Assembly (NCBI RefSeq): GCF_026914265.1
Contig: NC_069136.1
Location: forward strand, 2,024,501-2,088,500
Source of the DNA: Mya arenaria
Taxonomy: Eukaryota > Mollusca > Bivalvia > Myida > Myidae
Length of the DNA: 64,000 bases
Direction of reading: 5' to 3'
Every line of letters begins with the position of its first letter. The stretch's first letter is position 1. The position numbers and the translations under genes are program-made. Positions 23,580-36,261 of the stretch are shown here, in pieces. The notes under the pieces were generated by a model. That model was not told the origin of the DNA and searched no databases. It worked only from the letters and a program-made list of their open reading frames with translations.

Positions 23580-25565
23580 CTATTCACAGTGCAAGGAGGG
23601 TGTGTATTGTGCTACGTTCTATCTGTTTGGTGGGAAGGACGTCGCCTCCAAGCAAAAGTCCCTCACGGCTGTAGCTGTGACAGACCCTAGCAATATCGGG
23701 AAACTGATAAAGATCCATGAATCGAAGCAAAATACAGTCCTTTAGGATCATCTGACTAACTGCAGTACACGAAATAAATACACCTCCCCTGATATTCAGA
23801 ATGAGCTGATCAGCATCTGTGGAGCGCTCATCAACAAGAAATTCGTAGACGCTTGCAACTCAGCTCCATTCATTGGCTTTATAGCAGACGAGGCAACCGA
23901 TGCGGCTACAATGGAGCAAATGGCTCTTGTTTAGAGGTACGTGGAATAGTGTCAAGCAAAGCAAGTACAAATTAAAAGTATAACATTTCGTTATAGACGG
24001 AAGTACGTATGTTTACTTGGTTGGTAATACAATGTATGCAAAGTAGCAAAGCCCAGGCCCTGTGTGGATAGGTAATTTAGTGTATATAAAAACCAGTGCA
24101 CCCCTTCAGCGTCGAGCATGCTTTTCTCTGACGGGATCTGTGGACCTTATTGTTTGACGTCGCACGTTACACCTTACTATATATCTGTGTTTGTCAGTAG
24201 CCTTGAAACTATGAATTTCCATTAATATCATCTATTGCATTTCAGATATTTTGATCGCAGTCGTAGAAAAGTATGTGAAGATTTTCTGGCTTTTGCCACA
24301 TGCGAAGCAACTACCGGTGAATCTCTCGCCAACTTACGAGCTGCCGGAGTGAACGTCCCTGCAATGAGAGGCCAAGGGAACGACGGGGCCGCAAACATGT
24401 CTGGCTGTCAACGCGGTGTTAAATCCCCCATAGGTAGTTCCAAGGGCTATTTATACGCACTGTAATGTTCATTCCCTGAATCTGGCAATTATTCACGCGT
24501 CAAAAGAACCCCACACGAGAAATATGATGACGACCGTCCAGGAAATTGGCTTTTGTTTCGGCTACATGACCAAGCGGCTATTACGATTTCAAGAATTACT
24601 TGGTGATAGTGATGCGGATCGGGCTGAAATGGAAAGGAGGACCAAGCTCAGAATTTTGTGCGAGACATGGTTGGCTGCCAGGGCAGATGCCCTTTTCACA
24701 TTCAAAGCTGCCTTTGGGACGGTTGTCGCACACTTGAGGATTTAGCTCTGCACAATGATGCCAAAGCTGGCGCTTATAAAGCAACTATAAGGCAGTTCAG
24801 CTTTATAATTACGCTGGTGACCGTAGAGCATGTTCTATCTGCATGTGTGCTTCTCTCCAAACAGCTTCAGGCTTCTTCGTGCGATCTGCTGCAAGCTGCT
24901 GTTGAAGCTAAGTTTGTAAAGACTGAAGTGGAGTCAGAACAAAATGAGCTCGTGGTATGGCAAGCGCTGTTTGATAAAGTCAAGGAAATGGCCAGCTCCA
25001 TTGATGTTGATCCAACGTGTTGGACGACAGCAAAACCACCCTAATGCACCGGCTGCTAACGCATTTGATTACTGGCGGGTAAACATATATCTGCCGTGTG
25101 TTGACCACCTACTTACGAAACTTAAGCAAAGACTTTTACAAAGAAATGGGAGGTATGTTATACAGTATATTTTGCCAAATCGCATACGGTATCTCAGTGA
25201 CCAACGTGCAAAGGAAATTTTCACAGCAGCACAGGAAGACCTAGCCGTCAACAAGGAAACGTTTGTGAGAGAATGTCAGCACTGGAAAACCCGATGTGAG
25301 CATACTCAGCTTCCACCAACGCCGTCTCTAGAAAGTGTAGTGATCGATCTGCCGGAAGGACTATTCCCAAATGTTGCTCGGTGTTTCCATCTACCTCCGC
25401 CAACTGCCTCCGCCGCTCAGTAGTATGAGACGTCTCAAAAAGTACTAGAGATCCACCATGACTACTGAACGCATGTCTGGGCTTGGTTTTTGAATGTCCA
25501 TTGAGACAGATAACTCAATGCAGCAACAGTTGTAGACATATTGCCCAGAGGGAGAATACTGGCAT
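23580..25565 (+). pseudogene. hAT transposase (DUF4371/ZMYM-like), broken, with one intron
   Basis: Reads as a hAT transposase of the kind related to zinc-finger MYM and THAP-repressor proteins. Landmarks: YSQCKEGVYCATFYLFGGKD at 23,580; FIGFIADEATDAATMEQMAL at 23,870; EATTGESLANLRAAGVNVPA with MRGQGNDGAANMSG at 24,305-24,410; VHSLNLAIIHASKEPHTRNM at 24,470; DYWRVNIYLPCVDHLLTKLK at 25,070; and RSTMTTERMSGL at 25,450, the start of the C-terminal dimerisation region. Between 23,937 and 24,245 lies an intron-like gap, ag|gtacgtg to tttcag|a, that rejoins ..LV(stop)RYFDRS.. in phase. In-frame stops (23,742, 23,931, 25,468 region) and at least three frame changes (near 24,420-24,465, 24,745 and 25,020) show that it is dead. 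Confidence 0.85.
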
Positions 25566-26278
25566 TACTTTTTGATGACAACTAAGCTACAAATTTCCTA
25601 AAGATTTATATCATTATAAAAAGAAGGTAATCTTAAGTAAGCGTTGCTTCTCTGTGCTCGATGGTTTACTGAGCCTTAATCAATCACTTGGTTAGTACAA
25701 GATCGCTGCCTCGAATTTATAAATCCTTCCAAATACACTGCGCTCACCATTTATTTCCATTTTACCCCGGGGAGGCTCCCGACCAGAAACAGGGGGATCC
25801 TCTCCCCCTTTCGTGCGTAACATTCAGTCAAGCCTGGCTACACCCCTGGTTTGTACTAGTTTTATACATGATTACGTTGTAATGATGCTATAATGATATG
25901 CGTGTCAAGATACACAAGTTCTAGACGATCAGAATGTCATTTTTAGAAGGTTTACATTTGATGCAATAAAATACTATGTGGAACATCAATCACCGCATTG
26001 AAATATACATAACAAAAGAGTATCCGTGTATAGGTTGTAACTTTATCATTCACGAAGTTTTTTATTCAAATAATTGACACGTGTGTTCGGTGCATACATG
26101 CTTTCGGTATATAAATTGTTGCTATATTCTTGTCATTACATTTTTATATCTATGCCAGTGCATGAAAGTTAACGAAAACGTTTAATAAGGGCTTGACCTC
26201 TGTGACGTACATATATAGCGATAAGAGAACTAGTACATGCTATGCTTGATCATCTTTGATAACACTGGTGAATTAATT

Positions 26279-27255
26279 ATGATGTCGAAAGGACTGTTTT
26301 TTTCTATACTATTTGGCCTATTGTGTGCTGAAGTATTTGCTGAGGACATTTCCTCTTTTAAAGATGAAATATCTGCTCTACAAAGCGCTATGGGCATCGT
26401 TCTCGGACGTCTGGACGACAGAGACACCCAGATTAACTCGCTAAGAGATGATGTGGAACGTCTAACATTGTTTCTCGCCGACCAAGACGCAACAATAAGT
26501 GAACAAAACTCCCGGATTCAATCTCTCGAGGAAATAATTCGCAGTAAGAGCGACGAAAATCATACTACGTCAGATGCGACTTCTCGAGAGGAGCACGCGC
26601 AATATTCAGGACCATCTAGCGGGTCAGCTCCTGCCCGCAAGGCAGCGTATGACAACGGTATAAGTACACTTGTAGTTTCGAAATGGCGGTTTATATTTAC
26701 ATACTGCGCTAAATACAGTATACAGATTATTCCAAATTAAGATACTAGTATACATTTCGTGTTACAGTATATAAATTGTAAACAAGTGTTTTTTGTTTGA
26801 TAGCTTACAACAGGATGCGCCGAGAGTACGTGGGAAGCCCCGTCGCTTTCCTAGCCACGTTAACGAATCACATCACACACGCTGGAGCACTTCAGCCAAT
26901 CGTCTTCGACCGAGTCGTTTCGAACGTAGGCGGTGCTTACAACGTACATCTGGGATCGTTCGTCGCCCCGGTTTCCGGTATCTACGTGTTTTCCACCACC
27001 TTACTTAGCTACCCAGGTCACACGAGTCACTTCCAATTTGTAAAGAACAATGATTTCGTCAGTCGACTGTTTCTGCACACTTCGTCAGGTCAATACGAAA
27101 CAGTGTCGCAGACAGTTGTTCTCCAGCTGAACAAAGGCGACGATGTAACGATCAGAAACCAAGACCCAGATGAAGCTATTCATGGCAGCAACTACAGTAC
27201 TTTCGCAGGCTTTCTTATCTGGGAAACAGAAAACATCCCGGCAATTGTTGGATAA
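26279..27255 (+). CDS. C1q-domain-containing protein, copy 2
   Basis: Two exons, 26279-26657 and 26804-27255, give exactly the same exon lengths (379 and 452 bp) and protein length (276) as copy 1. Signal peptide MMSKGLFFSILFGLLCAEVFA; coiled coil with the same register (LQSAMGIVLGRLDDRDTQIN); C1q head with FVAPVSGIYVFSTTLLSYPG and FAGFLIWETENIPAIVG at the end. The intron is 146 bp against 301 bp in copy 1. Differences cluster on the head surface, for example KNNDFVSRLFLHTSSGQ against KNNQAVSHLYLKTSPGQ. An upstream in-frame ATG at 26,237 is less likely because it would precede the signal peptide. Intact. Confidence 0.95.
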
Positions 27256-27281
27256 CGGCTGTGTTATCAGTTGTCCATATT

Positions 27282-27287
27282 AATAAA
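27282..27287 (+). promoter_or_regulatory. Polyadenylation signal of C1q copy 2
   Basis: AATAAA 27 bp after the stop codon, at the position matching copy 1. Confidence 0.7.
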
Positions 27288-29170
27288 GGCTTGTGAACAT
27301 TAATTTGGGTTTTATATGTTTGCCCTCTGCTGGTTAACACTTCAAACAGGTTTTAAGGTCATGTGTGCACACCTGACAAGGTACTATTAAACAGGTGAAA
27401 ACACTTAATGATTTATCAACTTAATCGCGTTGATATTTCCCACGTGTTGACTAAAATCAGCTAATTAAATTTCAAAATTTCTCTCAAAAGTGTGCAATGT
27501 ATGACTATCAGGTTCTTTTTTTTTTCCAAAACGGGCCTTATTAATACGATGCAATCAGCAGAAATAAACCAAGTAGCCAACCACTTCACTTCACTTCAGA
27601 AATCTCGGAAGCATATATTTCAACAACACTCTGAGCATGTTTTTTTGATAGATTTAAGGTTCATCATTGTTATACATCGCTAGCACCGGCTAAATGAGTG
27701 ATATCTTTCAAGAACCATCCGGACACATTTAATGATCCCAAATGACAAGAATAATTAACTTAACTGTGGCTACAGTTTGCCGCTGTCACACATAATTAAA
27801 CGCCAGTAAACCAATAAGTGTACTCAACTTATAATTATTGTCGATCGATGTATATATACATTTTACTGTGTACCAGGAATTAAGAAAATAGTTCTGAAAA
27901 TTGTTCGATTTTCATATACTCGAGATATATCTTGCCAACGAATTTGCACATACCGAACATGTTGAGTATTACACTAACCTTTCCTATTACCTTTCGGTAG
28001 CACCTTTTGCAATGATCACCAGTGTGGTTATTATGTTTATATTCCTGAAGGTTCTTCAACCATTAGGAATGAAGGAATGAGATTTATGTGGTCATTGCTC
28101 AAGAAGTTGGATTGAAATGTCCATTCCTTTACGTAATACGGTCGTTTGTTTCACTTAACAGGCGTTAAAAGGCAATTTAAGGGATATGAAATGTCAACTT
28201 TCTGATATTGACAGAAACATAAGAGGTCAATCAAAGTTGAAGTTTGTTGATCAGTGTATATGATTTATTTATATATTATATGAGAAGTGATTTACGACTG
28301 ACCAGAAGTTGTACCACCCGGTGGTCTTAGCCGCGAACGTCTTCGGGTGGAATTTAGTACCACTGTTACCAGAGACATTACGGAAATGTTTATAAACTAG
28401 CTTTAATACTAGATGAGGTTTGTCCTTTAATTGATACAAAGTCGGATGTTTGCGTTCGCTTAAAGTACCTTTGTTATATATTTACTTTCGTACATGAAGT
28501 TGTCATTTCGAACATTTTACATGCAATGTAAATTGGAAAACTAAACTGAATGTTTGTTTATATAAAAGGCAATAATGTTCCTTTAACGATTAAACAAACC
28601 TTGATGATGTCTCTCTGGACGCCAAAAAGTTATTATTCGATATTAAAATTGGAAACCTTGTACAGATTATCAGGTAACCTTAAATCGCATTTGATAAATG
28701 ATATAAAAAAATAAAACATGAGCTTAACATGACCGAGATTTAGAGCTCCATAACTATGCAATCGTTTTATTTATTTATACGTTTTTAGAATGCTATATTC
28801 ATATGTGTAACAAGTTATGCAAGTTCTAGACGACCAGATTGTTATTTCTATGTTTAGAACACAACCAGAGTTAATGCTATGTTCAACGACATGCGCCGTC
28901 GTTTTAGGTTTACTCGTATAAACATCCAAAATGGAAAACAAGACACTATACTTACAGTGTACGTCCATTTTTTACTCATCGGCACACCATCGAAAGACGT
29001 GTTGTACGATTTTTCAACGCACAGTAAAATGTTATGGATCCAATCATTGCTGGCATTGATATATGCTCAACGATAGAGTATTCGTGTATGTGCCCTAACT
29101 TTGTCATGTACGGAGGAATCTTTATAAGAAAAATGGCAGATGTGTTCGGTACATGTGTCACGTGCAAGAC

Positions 29171-30120
29171 CCCCGGGAACTAATTTCCATGTCACCTTTT
29201 AAGAGTTTAATCATTATATGCTGCATTTATGCACATGTATAGAGTATAATTGGCCGTTTCCGGGGTGTAATTTCGTCACTAACGTTATTGAGCATGCGAG
29301 CAAGCTATCTGTGCCTTTTTCACTCTAGTGTTTATCAGAAGCAGTCTATTTATGATTCGTTATTTTTGGGGTCATGTTTGCTAATCATATTAACCTGTTA
29401 ACGCGTTTTCCACGATGGTAAATTATATTGTGATGTAAGTGGAGTATCGTGTTTCACTTTGTAAGTGATACTCCACCTACTTTACTCTTATGAGTTGTAG
29501 ACACGGCCGGAATTGGTGTTACCTACCTGTGGCGGGTGGAAATTATAAGACCGAGAAACGGGAACGATAGCGGGTAGAATCAACTTTCTTTCTTTTTTTT
29601 AAACGAAAAACGAAAATTTGTATCATGACATATATGCGGTAGAAGTTTGCCCCTACCCAAACTTGGATGCGGAATTCAGATTCGAAACAGGCTTATAGCC
29701 AAGTCCTTTACAACGAGTACATGACTGGTCAAATGGTGGTGTAATACATTCGGTGGTAAGTGGGCGTGTCACCATCAAACCTGGTTAACGTACTAAGCCT
29801 TCTTCAGACCAGTGAGTAGTAGACCAATTCTAAATTTGGGGTTTGTACCGGTTTTGGGCATTATTTTAAAATTATTGTGGATAGAACTGGGCTTGTCTCC
29901 CAGGGCAAGAGGTAAGGGTCGTTATTGCGTAAATACGGTTTTTCATTCGCTAATAACGATATGAAATCAATCATTTGTTCGAATCGGTAAGAAAATACAT
30001 TGTTATAAGGACATTCCGTTACAACGATCAATTATCAACCGTTTCCGGAATAACCATTTGTTCGTTACATATCAACCACGTTACAAGTACATGCTTTAGA
30101 TGTCTATCTTTAATGCATAT
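29171..30120. other. No gene; fragments of a degenerate satellite
   Basis: Contains a perfect-looking short hairpin (taagtggagtatc ... gatactccacctac at about 29,437-29,482) and words also found in the satellite at 33,800-36,030, such as gtgggcgtgtc, gagtagtagacc and ggggtttgtaccggttttgg. No coding signal. Confidence 0.5.
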
Positions 30121-33100
30121 GGCGTGAGACCACAGTTATTTTTACTATATGTTTCATATAGACACTAACCTGGCTTTTGACTTTATACACACCCCAATTG
30201 AAAAACAAGGACATGGCATCTCTAGAACAATTTAAGACACAAAATATAATCACAAGAAAACACCATGTTGACCATTGACCCGACTGTCAAAATTGAGTTC
30301 AAATATATAACCCTTCCGCCAGGGAGTCAATCGGCTACAAACAACTAATTTTCAGACTTCCACAAGCTATGATTTTTCCAATATTTACATTGAAAACTAT
30401 CAATTTCTGCAATAGAGTGTCAAATTCAGTCAAGTTCTCTGGAAAAAGAACATTTTTTGCTTCTTTTTCATTCAATTTTAATAAAATATTGATACTTGAA
30501 CACAAGCACTCTTTGTTTCTGTATTCACATCCGGATCTTGGTCAACGGGGGGCAGATAACTGTGGTCTTGAGCCTATTTAAGCAACATTTTTTCAGAAAC
30601 AGACTACAAAACTCCTATAGTTCAGCTTCAGCCTATATGCAACACATACTGAAAGTTTGGCAATGATATATCAAACACTAAATGAATGAGACAAGTATTA
30701 GCACCTGTGGTATTTTCATAAAAAGCAGAAACAGCCATTTCCCTCTAATGTTAAGCCGCAAACCTTTGAAGATCCATTATTTCCTTATGCATTGGAATAA
30801 TTTGACCAAGTAAAGTTTTCCTTGTAGCTTTTAATGGTGTCTATAGAACAGCACCACAAAACTGGCCTGCCTACTCTTTTAAGATTTTGTTCTAAGCAAA
30901 ATAAGGTTTTTCCACTTCATCGGCTTAATGTTTTATATAAAAAATGACATAGAGCCAAACTGAAATGCCTCAACTTGTCAAAATTTTGCTTTTCTGGTCC
31001 ACTTATATACAAAGGTAACAGAACTGTCCAGTTTAACACAAGAAATTTAGTGATCATGTGTTAATAGACAGTCTAAACAACACTATATGCCAAATTGTTG
31101 GCTTCCGGGACAAATGGCGCAACAAAGGAAATGGCAAAAAACACACCAAAACTTAAAGATTCATGACAACTGCTAGTGTTTTCATGTATGAGGTGGCTAC
31201 ATGATGTAGAAAATGCAGAGATAGCATTATTATGCCCATTTTTAAAAAAAAATTACTTTAAGAATCTGTTTTGAAGGCTAGATTTGGCATTAAATTCAGA
31301 GTACAGCACTTCACTATTGTCTATAAGATGCTTATTTACACCTGATTTGCTATAAATCTCACTCATTGGAATCATTTACACACAAACAAGTACTACAGAG
31401 TTGACTAACATCTTCATTCTTCTGAAATATTGGATTCAGAGCTGCATCTCCTGGATTCAGATTGCAGGACTACCGCCTGGGGAAAAGGCCGCAGCTAACT
31501 GGAGCTTATTGGCACATCATGATCTGCAAGCAAGACACAAAAGCAATGTTTTACACAAATAAAACTATCTGCCACTACTGTTAAAGTTTGAAAAAGGCCT
31601 GTAAACACTCATTTGAGGCATACACAACCTTTAATATAGTCATAAATGTGATAAATATGCAGAAAAGTTCATGAATTCTAAGATTTTCAGGACAAATTTA
31701 ATAGAATATATAGTCTTTTGGACATTTTGCAATCAGTTTTTAACAACTCAAAGGTAAATCCTCATCTTATTGAGTACCCAGATGCATTTTGCAAGCATTC
31801 AAACCAGACATGCTTAGAATTTCTTCTTACTTGGAGATGGTATTCCTTTCTTGAAAATCCTTGCCGAGAGCCGGTATGGAAAACCACACGAGACCACAGT
31901 TTTACCAGCACTGGTTCTTGTCCTTGAAAATTCCTCTGTGGCTACAGCAACCAGGCTGGCTATTAAAATAAGCAATAAATTAGGGTTTTTAAAACATTTA
32001 TACTGTATTAAGGTTGTGTTTTTTAATGCATTAAGGGAAAAGGCTCTATTCTTTATGAAAACTGCTCACTTTTTATTTATTTTGCCTTGAGAAATGTCAA
32101 GTTTTTCAATAAATAAACTGAATAAATGAATGAATTAATGAATATATATGAATGATTGATAGAATGAATTAATGAATTAATGAAAGGTGGCATTATTTCT
32201 TTGAAATTGGGATCTCATTGTGTTGCTGTGATTGTTAAAGTATATGTTTTCTTGTCCATAAGCTGAAACTCATATGCACACTAAATAAAACATCATTCTG
32301 CATCCTATGTGCAGTAAGTTTTGTTTAATTGCTTATAGAATTTGCAATTATTGTAATGTTTGCTAAAAAGAGCAAACAAAATGTGTGAATAGATGCACAA
32401 TACAGACCAAAGACTGATACAAGTCAGCAGTTTCATTAGAAAATAATATTATTATCAAAGCCACATCAGAAATGATTGACAACATGAAAGAAATTCATTT
32501 AGGAATGGAACAAACAGTCTCAATGGGCTTATATGACCAAACTGTCTCACTTTGTACTTCAGTTTGGATACCATTTTCTAATATATTATCTTGAAGTACT
32601 TACAAATTACAGCATGTTGGCAAACACCAAGTACAGCTTGGCCTCTGGTGGGCAGCTTGGTGGGGGGGGGGGGTCTTCAACAGACAGTTCCTCCTGGGTC
32701 TGCTTCCTATGTTATAAAAATCCCTCCATTTATACTTTGGAATTGAAAGTGAGGCTTTCATTCATTAGTAACCATCATTTGGAACTATTTCCAAACATTA
32801 AATTGAAAGTGAAAGTAGTTTTTTTTAAAAATGTCAAAAATATATAAGAAAATTATATATTATTAATTTATATTATGTAATATAAGATTTTCACATTTCA
32901 TACTCAAACACCAATATTCTATGGCTAAGCACTGTCAACTGGCCAAATTTCAACCAGATAGCTGTATAAATTAAGAATTTATAACAATTTAAAATAGGCC
33001 ACCCCTCCAAAAGCTTCCTCTATATCAGGCGTGAGACCACAGTTATTTTTACTATATGTTTCATATAGACACTAACCTGGCTTTTGACTTTATACACACC

Positions 33101-33481
33101 CCAATTGAAAAACAAGGACATGGCATCTCTAGAACAATTCAAGACACAAAATATAATCACAAGAAAACACCATGTTGACCATTGACCCGACTGTCAAAAT
33201 TGAGTTCAAATATATAACCCTTCCGCCAGGGAGTCAATCGGCTACAAACAACTAATTTTCAGACTTCCACAAGCTATGATTTTTCCAATATTTACATTGA
33301 AAACTATCAATTTCTGCAATAGAGTGTCAAATTCAGTCAAGTTCTCTGCAAAAAGAACATTTTTTGCTTCTTTTTCATTGAATTTTAATAAAATATTGAT
33401 ACTTGAACACAAGCACTCTTTGTTTCTGTATTCACATCCGGATCTTGGTCACTGGGGGGCAGATAACTGTGGTCTTGAGCC
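30121..33481. mobile_element. 3.36-kb element bounded by 454-bp direct repeats
   Basis: Two equal 454-bp direct repeats (30,121-30,574 and 33,028-33,481), differing at only about half a dozen bases and without indels, enclose 2.45 kb. Each repeat itself starts GGCGTGAGACCACAGTTA and ends with the near-complement TAACTGTGGTCTTGAGCC. ATAT flanks the whole element on both sides, while the inner flanks differ (tatt, atca), which favours insertion as one unit. The inner part shows no gag, pol or transposase-like frame. It could be a non-autonomous LTR-type element or a DNA element with long terminal repeats; the close match of the repeats says it is young. Confidence 0.75.
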
Positions 33482-33799
33482 ATATCGCCCTTAGCGCATT
33501 TTGTTATTAAAACGTCTTATTTCTAAATGCGGCGGTCCAGCATGGATAGAGGTTATGTAATATTAACTAATCGTGGAGGGTACACCTCTGTTAGGATTTC
33601 CTATCAAAATTACAAATATATATTAACAATTTAAACTAGTGAAAAGGAATTGTTTTCACTGTTATTATTACTGATTATCATCACAATCAAATAAAACACT
33701 TAAAACTGGTATGCTGTTTTACTTGGAGATTTCCGAAGTGAGTTTTGAACAACTGATAATAGTTATAAAAAACATTGCGATATAGTCGACTAAGACTTC

Positions 33800-36030
33800 C
33801 TGACTAACCCGTGTATTCTGGACATTACTTTTACACCACGTTCCACGATATTTTTCATCGTGTCATCATTTGCGAGTGCTTTTAAACATTATGGGGAGGT
33901 AGTCGGGAGTGTCCTATTCAAGACGTATTAGGTTGTTGTCCGTTTACTTCACTCTCATGAGAACCAGATCGAACAAAAACATCGAGTTTTGTGGCGCATT
34001 TGGGCCGTGTCCCCTGCAACAACTAGTAAATGGTATTCCGCCTACTTCACTCTTGGGAGTACCAGACCCAGTCGGACAACGGTTGTTTGTGGATTTGGGG
34101 CCAATTTTGCGAGTGATATTAATATCTTAGTGACCTATATGGGGTGTTAGCTTGGCGTGTCCCCTACTACACCTACTCCTATTTAACCCTATTGAGAAAC
34201 AGATCAAGCACGCAAACTGGTTGTGTGGTGATGTTGGGTCAACTTTCCAAGTGTTTCGAACGAGTTAACAAACTTTCATAGAGTGGTGAACTATATAGAA
34301 TGATAGGTGGGCGTGTCCTATTCAATAAAAAGTAGCTGCTACTGCGTCTTATGAGTACCAGACGCAGCCAGAAAATGGGATCAGTGGTCATTTCGGTCCA
34401 TTTTTTCGAGTGCTTTCATTGCGTTTTCCAAGACTGGTAACTTATATGGGAAAAAGGCTTTGTACTTCGTTCTAGTAGGAACCTGACTTTGCCAGGAACC
34501 GGATTTTGTGGCATTTTTTCGGACCTACTTTGGTAGCGGTTTTAACGAGTTAACGAGTTTACCCAGAGTGGTGAACGTTGTTCGTGTTTTTAAGTTGTAT
34601 ACGGAACCAGTTGAACACGTTAAGCGAGAAATTATTCTCGCGCTGTGACTTAACTTAATAAGTAAACTATATTGTTTATACAAGTCAACTTATCTTAAAA
34701 TGGTTAGATCTCTCAATAGTTCCTGTTTTGTAAGATACAATACAGGCTGCAGCGCAAAGTAATTAGTTGCGAGGCTTATGCAAGCGCTTCAACTGCACGA
34801 TGTATTTACGAACAGGAAGTGTGTGTCTCACCGAACGGCAGTGGTTGGTTTTGATAAAGATGTCTTGTAAAAGTATATTTAAGTACATGTACTTCAATTT
34901 TACAGAAACCTAGTCACGAACGTCGCGAGACGCTTAATAGACCATAAGATAAACATGTGAGAACGGAAGAACAAATAATGATACAATTTGAAACGCTAAA
35001 TCATAGCGTGACTCCCGGCTTTTCTTAAAGCCACTAAGGGCTAATCAGAGTTTTTATGATCTTCTAAGAGATACTTAAACGCAAAAAGATACTTGATACT
35101 CACTATAAAATGTAATAATGTAAGGAAATGAGCTATTATGAAAACATTTAAAATTCAAAAAGAAAGTTTATTTTCAAGTTTGTCTTTTCTATGCGTATTA
35201 TTAAAACACTATTAATGAGATCTTCCATCATCATAGGGGTCTCGACAAAGGCGTTTAGATTTTTAGAAGATTTAGACAAGTAAAAATTATACTGAATTTT
35301 AATTACACATTGAATTTAAAGCATCTGGTATGACAAGGGTCGAAAATACCCGTAAAATTGCAAAACAAATGTATTGCTATTTTTTCAAGAATCATCATAA
35401 TTTGAAACTCTTGAATTAGAGTGTGAAAGTTTATATGATTTTATCAGGTTTTATTATCCGCCTAATTCATTCAATGAGTTTCAGGCTAAGCCGAAAAGGG
35501 TTTTGTTTTTATTTCAGGCCCGTCGATATGCCGGAACTTTAAACTCGTTAACTCATTTTCCAAAAAGTGGTGACCTATATGCGGTGGAAGGTGGGCGTGC
35601 TCCTACAACACCAACTAGGTAGTACGCCGTCTGTTTCACTCTAGTGAGTACCAGACTTAGTCGGAACACGGGTTTTGTGTCGATTTTGGGACATTTTTTG
35701 GAGTGCTTTAAACGTGCTAACGAGTGTGTTTCCAGAATATTCACCTAAATGAGCGGTAGATAGGCGTGTCCCCTACAACACCTACTATGTGTGTACAAGA
35801 CCCAGCCAGTAAATTGATCTTGTGGCGATTGGGGCCATTTTTTCAGGTGCTTAAAACGAGAAAACGAATGGCGACCTATATTGGATGGTAGGTGGGCATG
35901 TTCCCTACAAAACATACTAATTTGTACTCTACTAACGTTTTCTAAATAAATTAACGAGTTTTCTCAGTTGAGTGATCTTTTGGGGTGGTATGCATGCGTG
36001 TCGTACTCAGAACCAATTAAACTAGATAAG
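33800..36030 (+). repeat. Degenerate satellite, unit about 170-190 bp, interrupted
   Basis: Repeated blocks in a constant order: gtgagtaccagacccagtcgg, gggttttgtg-cgattttgggccattttttcgagtgcttt, aacgagttaacgag, gtgg-gacctatatgg and gtgggcgtgtcccctacaac. At least five units are seen at 33,830-34,640 and three at 35,500-36,020. Between them 34,640-35,490 is AT-rich unrelated DNA without a gene. Outlying fragments occur at 29,240-29,900. Confidence 0.75.
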
Positions 36031-36261
36031 CAAGGAAACGTTCTCGACCGAGTAATAAATATATAGTTCCGACCAAAAACAATATCTGGCCGGAAATTGT
36101 TTAACTTCGGCCAGAAAAAAAAGATCAAGCATGATTTAATGTTTGCTCCGGCCGTAAAACTGTTCTGGCTGTCCGGCTAACTTGACGCATCTATTGTGCT
36201 TTTATCTGAAGAAAAATTGAATGACCTTTCAAAATCAATACATACACATTTATAACAAATA

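Larger units (their letters stand above)
22885..25848 (+). mobile_element. hAT-superfamily DNA transposon, decayed
   Basis: Starts CAGGGGCGTAAGCAG and ends, read on the other strand, CAGGGGTGTAGCCAGG; these imperfect terminal inverted repeats begin with the CAGGG typical of hAT. GTTTG directly flanks both ends (22,880-22,884 and 25,849-25,853), shorter than the usual 8-bp hAT target duplication. The 2,964-bp element holds transposase remains from about 23,580 to 25,565. It sits exactly where unit 1 loses alignment with C1q units 2 and 3, so it entered after those units diverged or only in this copy. A 300-bp dispersed repeat is nested at 23,010-23,317. Confidence 0.85.
19950..26120 (+). repeat. 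C1q duplication unit 1 (with hAT insertion)
   Basis: Runs from the shared promoter region (gataagagaactagt before each start codon) through the gene and about 1.6 kb of 3' flank, resuming at 25,849 after the transposon. Landmarks of the 3' flank shared with units 2 and 3 include aggaaaaacaacaa, atagataagctta, a caccgg word and aatggtcatt-like blocks. Without the insertion the unit is about 3.1 kb, the same as unit 2. The unit boundaries are approximate. Confidence 0.75.
26121..29170 (+). repeat. C1q duplication unit 2
   Basis: Second tandem unit of about 3.1 kb. Its far end (28,780-29,170: agttctagacgaccagattg, tgtgttcggtacatg) matches the end of unit 1 (25,900-26,120) and of unit 3 (61,530-61,860). 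Coding parts are far more alike than the flanks, so the genes have been under constraint or were converted. Confidence 0.75.

Noticed and set aside
30585-33020. Retroelement gag/pol genes inside the 454-bp-repeat element
   Set aside because: No frame over about 104 codons and no recognisable protease, polymerase or integrase sequence; treated as non-autonomous.
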